Positions 57,774 through 64,000 of a stretch of 64,000 bases of DNA are shown in pieces. This DNA is from Streptomyces sp. NBC_00654. Its GTDB lineage: Bacteria > Actinomycetota > Actinomycetes > Streptomycetales > Streptomycetaceae. A model generated the notes under the pieces. It was not told the DNA's origin. It made no database searches and saw only the letters and a list, made by a program, of their open reading frames with translations. A program made the translations under genes and the position numbers. The stretch's first letter is position 1. Each line of letters opens with the position of its first letter. The DNA lies in NCBI RefSeq assembly GCF_026341775.1, contig NZ_JAPEOB010000001.1, positions 186,001 to 250,000 on the forward strand. The letters are read 5' to 3'.

Positions 57774-58502
57774 GTGGCAGCGAGGACCGAGCACGAAGAG
57801 CGGACGGACGAGACCGCGCCCCCGGTACGGCGCAGGGGCCGCCATCCCGTCGCGACGGCCATCAGTGTCTTCGGTGAACTGCTGATCACCGCGGGGCTGG
57901 TGCTCGGCCTCTTCGTCATCTACTCGCTGTGGTGGACGAACGTGCTCGCCGACCGTGAGGCCGACAAACAGGGCAACACCGTCCGCGACCGCTGGGCGGA
58001 CGGTCCGGGCGCCCTGGACACCAAGGACGGCATCGGCTTCCTGCACGTACCCGCCATGAAGAACGGCGAGGTGCTGGTCAAGAAGGGCACCGACACCAAG
58101 ACCCTGAACAGCGGCATCGCCGGCTACTACACGGATCCGGTGAAGTCGGCCCTGCCCTGGGACGAGCAGGGCAACTTCACGCTGGCGGCGCACCGGGACG
58201 GGCACGGTGCCAAGTTCCACAACATCGACAAGGTGCGGTCGGGCGACGCGGTCGTCTTCGAGACCAAGGACACCTGGTACGTCTACAAGGTCTACAAGGA
58301 GCTCCCGGAGACCTCGAAGTACAACGTCGACGTGATCCAGCCGGTGCCGAAGGAGTCGGGTGTGAAGAAGCCCGGCCGCTACATCACGCTGACGACCTGC
58401 ACACCGGTCTACACGTCGAAGTACCGCTACATCGTGTGGGGCGAGCTGGTACGTACGGAGAAGGTCGACAAGGACCGTACGAAGCCGGCGGAGCTGCGCT
58501 GA
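57774..58502 (+). CDS. srtE2: class E sortase (SrtE2-like)
   Basis: 242 residues. A short basic cytoplasmic stretch (RRRGRHPVATAISVFGELLITAGLVLGLFVIYSLWW, in parts) leads into a membrane helix and a sortase domain, with catalytic His in LAAHRDGHGAKF, Cys in YITLTTCTPVYTSKYR and Arg in the same stretch. The GTG at 57774 follows CAGGGACGG; an in-frame extension to 57645 overlaps srtE1 and is rejected. It ends in a strong terminator. With srtE1 it matches the paired sortases of S. coelicolor. Confidence 0.9.
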   Translation: MAARTEHEERTDETAPPVRRRGRHPVATAISVFGELLITAGLVLGLFVIYSLWWTNVLADREADKQGNTVRDRWADGPGALDTKDGIGFLHVPAMKNGEVLVKKGTDTKTLNSGIAGYYTDPVKSALPWDEQGNFTLAAHRDGHGAKFHNIDKVRSGDAVVFETKDTWYVYKVYKELPETSKYNVDVIQPVPKESGVKKPGRYITLTTCTPVYTSKYRYIVWGELVRTEKVDKDRTKPAELR

Positions 58503-58504
58503 GA

Positions 58505-58539
58505 CGGGGCCGTCGCGCCGGAACGGCGCGACGGCCCCG
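58505..58539 (+). terminator. terminator after srtE2
   Basis: A perfect 16-base stem (CGGGGCCGTCGCGCCG and complement) with loop GAA, two bases past the stop codon. The next 278 bases are noticeably AT-richer than the surroundings and hold no gene. Confidence 0.88.
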
Positions 58540-58817
58540 CCCGCAGGTGCGCCACGGTGTTCTTCCGTGTTCGGCATGGATCTGAAGGCTGTCCCGTCAT
58601 CCCTGACGGGGCAGCCTTTGGTCATAAATCAGGAAAACGCGTCACAGAAAGGCGTTTTCCCGGTGGTGCAAATCAAATGTAACGTGCATATAGGGCTGTC
58701 AAATTACGCAAGATCGGCTTTTCTCGCACGTAGTGGAGTGCTTTGTTAAGTGCTTGCCGGGTGCTGTGCGGTTCAGTAGAGTTCGCGCGGAACTTGTGGC
58801 ACTTTCAAGGAGAAGTA

Positions 58818-59288
58818 GTGAAAAGAATATTCGCCAGAATTGCCATGGTGGCAGCCATGCTCGCCGGTGGTCTCTTTTTCTCGCCCGCAGCGCATGCGGC
58901 CGGTTACGGATGCGGCGGCTCCGAGATCGACTCGTACGCCGTGAAGACGTCCGGTGGAACGGTCTATGGCTACATCCACCTCTACTACGACTCGTCCACC
59001 GGCAAGAACTGTGCCGTGAACGTGGCGACGGCGGCCGGCGGTGCCGGAACCGCCACGGTCAAGAACGTGTACATGGCGCGCTGTGTCGCGGGGAGCACGG
59101 CAGGCAAGGGATGCTCCGTCGACCTCACTCTCTACGACCCCCCGTTCGGGTCCTCGACCAAGTTCACCTCTTATGCCGGACCGGTCTCGTTCAACGCCGC
59201 GGGGCGCTGCATTCTGATCGGCGGGGCGATTGCTTCGCCTGCGGGGAATGTGGGAAGTTACAGCAGCCTGGCCACTCACTGCGGTTAG
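58818..59288 (+). CDS. small secreted six-cysteine protein, SapA-like
   Basis: 156 residues. A signal peptide (KRIFARIAMVAAMLAGGLFFSPAAHAA) precedes a mature part with six cysteines: GYGCGG, GKNCAVN, ARCVAG, KGCSVD, GRCILIGG and THCG. The pattern GKNC...YAGPV...GRC..GG...THCG resembles the spore-associated protein SapA family. It would be exported and held by disulfides. The codons are less GC-biased than those of the neighbours (ATA, ATT, TTT, TCT, ACT), and the upstream region is AT-rich. The GTG at 58818 follows AAGGAGA. It lies alone between srtE2 and the pknB cluster, with its own terminator. Confidence 0.75.
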   Translation: MKRIFARIAMVAAMLAGGLFFSPAAHAAGYGCGGSEIDSYAVKTSGGTVYGYIHLYYDSSTGKNCAVNVATAAGGAGTATVKNVYMARCVAGSTAGKGCSVDLTLYDPPFGSSTKFTSYAGPVSFNAAGRCILIGGAIASPAGNVGSYSSLATHCG

Positions 59289-59318
59289 GCTCTCTTTGTA
59301 TTACACGCATTGATTTCC

Positions 59319-59356
59319 GGCCCGAAGTCGCACATATTCCGATGCGGCTTCGGGCC
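59319..59356 (+). terminator. terminator after the SapA-like gene
   Basis: Arms GGCCCGAAGTCGCA and TGCGGCTTCGGGCC (one G-T wobble) with a 10-base loop, followed by TTTGTG. Confidence 0.8.
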
Positions 59357-59415
59357 TTTGTGTGCGGTCCCTGGAATTTTCGGTTTGCGCATTCCCGTGC
59401 GTCCCTCGTCAACGA

Positions 59416-59461
59416 CGGGAGCCCCGGTCCCCGCCGGTAAGGGCGTGGACCGGGGCTCCCG
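59416..59461 (-). terminator. terminator of the rodA-pbpA-pknB cluster
   Basis: A perfect 15-base stem (CGGGAGCCCCGGTCC and complement) with a 16-base loop, 47 bases after the pknB stop on the minus strand. Confidence 0.75.
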
Positions 59462-59465
59462 GGCT

Positions 59466-59510
59466 GAACGGGTGAAGCGGGTGAAGCGGCTGGAACGGAT
59501 GAAGCGGCTA
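59466..59510. repeat. five tandem 9-bp repeats at the end of pknB
   Basis: Degenerate units GAACGGGTG/AAGCGGGTG repeat five times, the last overlapping the pknB stop codon. No function is evident. Confidence 0.7.
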
Positions 59511-61478
59511 TCGGCCGGACGGGCCGCCGAAGATGTTGCCGACCCCGTCCTGTGCGGTGAAGAGCGTGACCTTGCTGTTCTTGTCCACCGGACTGTTGGG
59601 ACCGGGGTTGCTCGTGACCACCTTGGCGTTGGGGTTGCCGGGCGAGCCCGGTCCCAGTTCGACCACCAGTCCCATGGCCTCCAGCTGGGCCTTCACTTCC
59701 TGGAAGGTCTTGCCCGCGATGTCGCCGGGAATGGTGACCTGTTCGGGGACGGCCGGGCCCTTGGAGACCTTCAGGACGATCTGGACGTCCTTCGCCGCCT
59801 TGCTGTCCCGGGCCGGGGTCTGCTCGGTGACCTGGCCCGCCGGCTCGTTGGAGTCGACGTCGGTGCGCGAGATGTTGGTGAAGCCGAGGTTCCTGAGCTG
59901 GGACTCCGCGTCCGCGAAGGACCTGCCGACCACGCCGGGCACGTTCTGCGTCGCCTTCTTGGCGACCGTGATCGTGATCTCGGCTTCCTTGTCCGCCTTC
60001 GAGCCGCCATCGGGGTCCTGGTCGATGACGGTGTTCTCCGGCTTGTTGGACTCGACCGTCTTGACCACGACCGTGAAGCCCTTGTCCTCCAGCGCCTGGC
60101 GGGCGCCGGTCTCCGACTTCTCCAGGACGTCGGGGACCTCGACCTTGGGCGCTCCGGTGGAGACGACGACCGTGACGGTCGCCTCCTCATCCATCTTGCC
60201 GCTGTCCGGGTTCTGGCTGCAGATCAGACCCTTCTCCTGGGTCTCGCAGGGCTCCTTGGAGCCGATCTTGAGGACGACGCCGGACCTGTCCGCGAGTGTC
60301 TGTGCCTCATCGACCGTGGAGCCGACCATGTTCGGCACGCTCACCTGGCCGTCGTCGGCGGTGGGGCCGAAGACGGCGCGGCCGATCAGGATCGCGCCGA
60401 CGAGCACCAGAACGCCCGCGACGATCAGCAGGATCGTCGAGGTGTTGCTCTTCTTCTGGCGGCGGCGGTCCGGGCGGTCGTCGTATCCGTAGCCGTCGTC
60501 CGCGCTGACCGGCGGCAGCATGGACGTCTGGCCGCTGTTCGGGTCGGCCTGGCGCAGCGCCGTGGTGGGCTGGTCGTTGCCGTAGGCGTCGTAACCGCCG
60601 TAGCCCGCCGCGCCCATCGCCGCCGTGGCCGCGACCGGCTGTCCGTCGAGGCAGGCCTCGATGTCGGCGCGCATCTCGTCGGCGGACTGGTAGCGGTAGT
60701 CGGGGTCCTTGGTCAGGGCCTTCAGCACGATCGCGTCCATCTCGGGCGTGATCTCGGGGTCGAAGTTGCTCGGCGGCTGAGGCTCTTCGCGTACGTGCTG
60801 GTAGGCGACGGCGACGGGTGAGTCCCCGACGAACGGCGGCCGTACCGCGAGGAGTTCGTAGAGCAGGCAGCCGGTGGAGTACAGGTCGGAGCGCGCGTCG
60901 ACCTGCTCGCCCTTGGCCTGCTCGGGGGAGAGGTACTGGGCGGTGCCGATGACCGCGGCGGTCTGCGTCATCGTCATGCCGGAGTCACCCATGGCGCGGG
61001 CGATGCCGAAGTCCATGACCTTGACCTGCCCGGTGCGCGTCAGCATGACGTTCGCCGGTTTGATGTCGCGGTGGACGATCTGGGCGCGGTGCGAGTACTC
61101 CAGCGCCTGGAGGATGCCGACCGTCATTTCGAGCGTGCGCTCGGGCAGCAGCCTGCGCCCGGAGTGCAGCAGCTCCCTGAGCGTCGACCCGTCGACGTAC
61201 TCCATCACGATGTACGGGATGGAGACCCCGTCGACGTAGTCCTCGCCGGTGTCGTAGACAGCGACGATCGCGGGGTGGTTGAGCGAGGCGGCCGACTGGG
61301 CCTCACGGCGGAACCGGGCCTGGAAGGACGGGTCGCGGGCGAGATCCGCCCGGAGCGTCTTCACAGCCACGGTGCGGCCGAGCCGGGTGTCGTGCGCGAG
61401 GTAGACCTCGGCCATGCCACCACGGCCGAGCACCGAGCCCAGCTCGTACCGGCCGCCGAGGCGACGCGGCTCTTCCAT
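59508..61478 (-). CDS. pknB: Ser/Thr protein kinase PknB with four PASTA domains
   Basis: 656 residues. A transmembrane kinase that senses peptidoglycan fragments and tunes growth and division. The kinase domain has YELGSVLGRGGMAEVYLAHD, VAVKTLRADLA, IVHRDIKPANVML near residue 134, DFGIARAMGD near 155 and a Thr-rich activation loop (GMTMTQTAAVIGTAQYLSPEQ). A Pro/Tyr juxtamembrane linker, a membrane helix near 347-370 and four extracellular PASTA repeats follow (VPNMVG, VPDVLE, VPGVVG, IPGDIAG starts). The ATG at 61478 (MEEPRRLGGRYEL) is chosen; upstream sequence is atypical. It is the last gene of the rodA-pbpA-pknB group. Confidence 0.96.
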   Translation of the reverse strand: MEEPRRLGGRYELGSVLGRGGMAEVYLAHDTRLGRTVAVKTLRADLARDPSFQARFRREAQSAASLNHPAIVAVYDTGEDYVDGVSIPYIVMEYVDGSTLRELLHSGRRLLPERTLEMTVGILQALEYSHRAQIVHRDIKPANVMLTRTGQVKVMDFGIARAMGDSGMTMTQTAAVIGTAQYLSPEQAKGEQVDARSDLYSTGCLLYELLAVRPPFVGDSPVAVAYQHVREEPQPPSNFDPEITPEMDAIVLKALTKDPDYRYQSADEMRADIEACLDGQPVAATAAMGAAGYGGYDAYGNDQPTTALRQADPNSGQTSMLPPVSADDGYGYDDRPDRRRQKKSNTSTILLIVAGVLVLVGAILIGRAVFGPTADDGQVSVPNMVGSTVDEAQTLADRSGVVLKIGSKEPCETQEKGLICSQNPDSGKMDEEATVTVVVSTGAPKVEVPDVLEKSETGARQALEDKGFTVVVKTVESNKPENTVIDQDPDGGSKADKEAEITITVAKKATQNVPGVVGRSFADAESQLRNLGFTNISRTDVDSNEPAGQVTEQTPARDSKAAKDVQIVLKVSKGPAVPEQVTIPGDIAGKTFQEVKAQLEAMGLVVELGPGSPGNPNAKVVTSNPGPNSPVDKNSKVTLFTAQDGVGNIFGGPSGR

Positions 61479-61648
61479 AACTGTTCCAGCCCTCTCCGTC
61501 AGTCCCGACCGCACCCGTGTGTGGTCCGGCGGTGCGCTGTCCGCGCATACGCTACCGGGCACGCCCTACGTGATCAGCCCGCACCCGTCAGCTGATATCT
61601 GACCGGTATCCCGATGTCCGGTTATGGCGGTCGCTGTGACGGGTCTCA

Positions 61649-63103
61649 CTACTTGCTGTCGATGACCGCTTTCATGACGTCCCGCGCGATCGGGGCGGCC
61701 AGACCGCCACCGGAGATGTCGTCCCGGTTGGCCTGCCCGTCCTCGACCACGACGGCGACGGCGACCGGGGAGCCGTTGCCGGTCTTGGCGTACGAGATGA
61801 ACCAGGCGTACGGCTTCTCGCTGTTGTTCAGACCGTGCTGGGCGGTACCGGTCTTGCCTCCGACAGTGACGCCGCTGATCCGGGCGTTGGTTCCCGTGCC
61901 GTTCTTGACGACGGTCTCCATCATCTGCTGGACCTTCTGGGCGTTCTCCCCCGAGAGCGGCTGGCTGAGCTGCTCCTTCTTGTGGGTGTAGATCACGTCC
62001 AGGTTGGGTGCCTGGCGCTCGGCGACCATGTACGGCTGCATGAGCTTGCCGTCGTTGGCGATGGCCGAGGCCACCATGGCCATCTGGAGCGGGGTGGTGC
62101 GGTTGGAGGCCTGGCCGATGCCCGCCATGGCGTTCTGCGGCCTGTTGTCCTTGGGGTAGATGCTCGCGTCGGCGCGGACCGGCATGAAGACTTCCTTGTT
62201 GAAGCCGAACTTGTCCGTCTGCTCGATCATCTTCTCGTTGCCGAGGTCGTCGCTCATCTTGCCGAAGACGGTGTTGCACGACCAGCGGAGCGCTTCCCGG
62301 AGCGAGGCGTTCTCACACGGGATGTTGCCCTCGTTCTTCAGGGGCATGGTCGACTGCGGGAGCGTCCAGGGCAGCGGAGAGTTCGTCTTCTCGTCGATGT
62401 CGTCGTAGAGGCCGTTCTCCAGCGCCGCGGCGGCGGTGACGACCTTGAACGTCGAACCGGGCGGATAGGTCTCGCGCAATGCCCGGTTGAGCATCGGCTT
62501 GTCCTCGTCCTTCAGGAGCTTCTGCCGGGCGTCGGAGTCCTTGAGCGAGTTGCCCGCGAAGACCGAGGGGTCGTACGAGGGGGTGCTCGCGAGAGCCAGG
62601 ATGGCGCCGGTCTGCGGGTCCAGGGCGACAACGGCGCCCTTCTTCCCGCCGAGCCCCTTGAACGCGGCCTTCTGCGCGGCGCCGTTCAGGGTGGTGACGA
62701 TGTTGCCGCCGGTCTTCTTGTCACCGGTGAACATCGACAGCGTCCGGTCGAAGAACAGCTGGTCGTCGTTGCCGGTGAGGATGCCGTCCTCCAGGTTCTC
62801 CAGCTGGGAGGAGTCGAACGCCTGCGAGGAGTAGCCGGTCACGGGGGCCCACAGGGGCCCGTCCTTCCAGACCCGCTTGAACTTGAAGTCGCTGTCCTTG
62901 GTCTCGACGGACCCGGTGACGGCCTTGCCGTCCACGATGATGTCGCCGCGCTCGTGGGCGTACCGCTCGATCTGGACGCGGCGGTTGTACTTGTGGCTGC
63001 TCAGCTCGTCGGCGCGGACGTACTGGAGCCAGTTGTCCCGGATCAGCAGGGCGAGGACGAGAATCCCGCAGAAGATCGCGATCCGGCGCAGCGGCTTGTT
63101 CAC
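61649..63103 (-). CDS. pbpA: class B penicillin-binding protein PbpA
   Basis: 484 residues. A monofunctional transpeptidase. One N-terminal membrane helix (RRIAIFCGILVLALLIRDNWLQYV) is followed by a dimerisation region and the catalytic domain, with STFK near residue 215 (TYPPGSTFKVVTAA), SCN near 274 (WSCNTVF) and KTGTA near 415 (VGGKTGTAQHG). The GTG start overlaps the rodA stop (GTGA). Pairing with a RodA/FtsW polymerase makes the two a glycan synthesis and cross-linking unit; PknB follows 170 bases later. Confidence 0.96.
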   Translation of the reverse strand: MNKPLRRIAIFCGILVLALLIRDNWLQYVRADELSSHKYNRRVQIERYAHERGDIIVDGKAVTGSVETKDSDFKFKRVWKDGPLWAPVTGYSSQAFDSSQLENLEDGILTGNDDQLFFDRTLSMFTGDKKTGGNIVTTLNGAAQKAAFKGLGGKKGAVVALDPQTGAILALASTPSYDPSVFAGNSLKDSDARQKLLKDEDKPMLNRALRETYPPGSTFKVVTAAAALENGLYDDIDEKTNSPLPWTLPQSTMPLKNEGNIPCENASLREALRWSCNTVFGKMSDDLGNEKMIEQTDKFGFNKEVFMPVRADASIYPKDNRPQNAMAGIGQASNRTTPLQMAMVASAIANDGKLMQPYMVAERQAPNLDVIYTHKKEQLSQPLSGENAQKVQQMMETVVKNGTGTNARISGVTVGGKTGTAQHGLNNSEKPYAWFISYAKTGNGSPVAVAVVVEDGQANRDDISGGGLAAPIARDVMKAVIDSK

Positions 63104-64000
63104 GGTCGGACCACCTGGGTCATTTCGGCGTCGGATGAGGGTGCGGGGGCCGGCGCGGGGCGGCGGGCGGTGTCACTGATCCGGAGCAGGATGCCGATCA
63201 GGGCCCAGTTGGCGATGACGGACGAGCCGCCGGCCGCGAGGAAGGGCATGGTCATACCGGTCAGCGGGATGAGGCCCATCACGCCGCCGGCGACGACGAA
63301 CACCTGGATCGCGAAGGCACCGGAGAGCCCGATGGCCAGCAGCTTGCCGAACGGGTCACGGGCGGCCAGCGCGGTGCGCACGCCGCGTTCGACGATCAGC
63401 CCGTACAGGAGGAGGAACGCCATCATTCCGGCGAGCCCGAGCTCCTCGCCCACGGTGGCGAGGATGAAGTCCGTGTTCGCCGCGAACAGGATGAGGTCGG
63501 AGTTGCCCTGGCCGAGGCCGGTGCCGAGCGTGCCGCCGGAACCGAAGGACATCAGTACCTGGGCCATCTGCTCGCTGGCCGCGTGGGTTCCCCAGCCGCC
63601 GAACGGGTCGAGCCAGGCGGTGACACGGTCCTGCACGTGCGGTTCGAAGGACGCGACACCGACGGCGCCCGCCGCCGACATGGCCAGACCGAAGACGATC
63701 CAGCTGGTGCGCTCGGTCGCCACGTACAGCATGACGATGAACATGCCGAAGAAGAGCAGTGAGGTACCGAGGTCGGTCTCGAAGACCAGGATCAGGATGG
63801 ACATCGCCCAGACCATCAGGATCGGTCCGAGGTCCCGGCCGCGCGGGAGGTACATGCCCATGAAGCGGCGGCTGGCGAGTGCCAGGGCGTCGCGCTTGAC
63901 CATCAGGTACCCGGAGAAGAACACCGCGATGACGATCTTCGCGAACTCACCGGGCTGGATGGATCCGAGGCCGGGGATGGTGATCCAGATCTTCGCGCCG
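63100..64000 (-). CDS. rodA: FtsW/RodA-type glycan polymerase (N-terminus beyond the window)
   Basis: At least 300 residues are visible; the gene enters from the right edge. A multi-pass SEDS protein that polymerises lipid II. WITIPGLGSIQPGEFAKI, SILILVFETDLGTSLLFFGMF, TVGEELGLAGM, and GVMGLIPLTGMTMPFLAAGGSSVIANWALIGILLRIS (in parts) are family signatures, including the acidic and glycine-rich loops. Whether it is RodA or FtsW cannot be settled from this part, but the pairing with pbpA favours the elongation-type RodA found here in S. coelicolor. The stop overlaps the pbpA start. Confidence 0.92.
   Translation of the reverse strand, partial: GAKIWITIPGLGSIQPGEFAKIVIAVFFSGYLMVKRDALALASRRFMGMYLPRGRDLGPILMVWAMSILILVFETDLGTSLLFFGMFIVMLYVATERTSWIVFGLAMSAAGAVGVASFEPHVQDRVTAWLDPFGGWGTHAASEQMAQVLMSFGSGGTLGTGLGQGNSDLILFAANTDFILATVGEELGLAGMMAFLLLYGLIVERGVRTALAARDPFGKLLAIGLSGAFAIQVFVVAGGVMGLIPLTGMTMPFLAAGGSSVIANWALIGILLRISDTARRPAPAPAPSSDAEMTQVVRP

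Overview
This window is the replication-origin region of a Streptomyces-type linear actinobacterial chromosome. The DNA is very GC-rich, start codons are often GTG, and the core order rpmH-dnaA-[oriC]-dnaN-gnd-recF-dciA-gyrB-gyrA is intact, with rnpA-yidD-yidC-jag-rsmG-parA-parB running the other way. Six copies of the Streptomyces ParB site GTTTCACGTGAAAC lie on the parAB side of oriC. The gene order resembles that of S. coelicolor around dnaA, and Streptomyces-specific genes (femX, sigM/rsmA, paired srtE sortases, crgA) support the genus. I cannot name the species. I see no phage, plasmid, insertion sequence or CRISPR array.

Layout. 1-0.9 kb: ssb (cut by the window edge) and rpsF. 1.2-8.4 kb: a small membrane protein, FemX, an alanine-racemase-like protein, a GT87 mannosyltransferase-like protein and a large bifunctional penicillin-binding protein. 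8.7-12.2 kb: a PadR regulator with a strong palindromic operator, inositol-1-phosphate synthase and an MFS transporter, ending in two parS palindromes. 12.2-22 kb: CCA-adding enzyme, then a cell-envelope cluster (DUF6049 protein, MurJ flippase, membrane pseudokinase, SigM and its anti-sigma factor RsmA). 22-23.4 kb: thioredoxin system with a SigR-type promoter. 23.4-30.3 kb, minus strand: acetyltransferase, parB, parA, rsmG, jag, yidC, yidD, rnpA, rpmH. 30.7-43.6 kb, plus strand: dnaA, oriC (about 32.9-33.5 kb), dnaN, gnd, recF, dciA, gyrB, gyrA and a DUF3566 protein. 43.6-51.2 kb: tRNA-Ile, several small or secreted proteins, a Ser/Thr kinase, an XRE regulator, tRNA-Ala and two membrane proteins of unknown role. 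51.6-64 kb: a cyclophilin, a rhomboid protease, a DnaA-box cluster, CrgA, a DUF881 protein, three class E sortases around pabA, a secreted six-cysteine SapA-like protein, and pknB-pbpA-rodA running off the right edge.

How it works together. The centre supplies initiation (DnaA, oriC, DnaN, DciA), DNA topology (GyrBA), repair (RecF) and segregation (ParA, ParB, parS). The flanks are rich in envelope growth functions: MurJ with its pseudokinase, RodA/PbpA/PknB, CrgA, FemX, a class A PBP and the sortases. Their regulators are a PadR repressor, SigM/RsmA and SigR. The most unusual signals are the parS sites nested in longer perfect palindromes, a second DnaA-box cluster 20 kb from oriC, the standalone pseudokinase with a discoidin-like domain, the PadR operator, and a compositionally odd secreted gene next to pknB.
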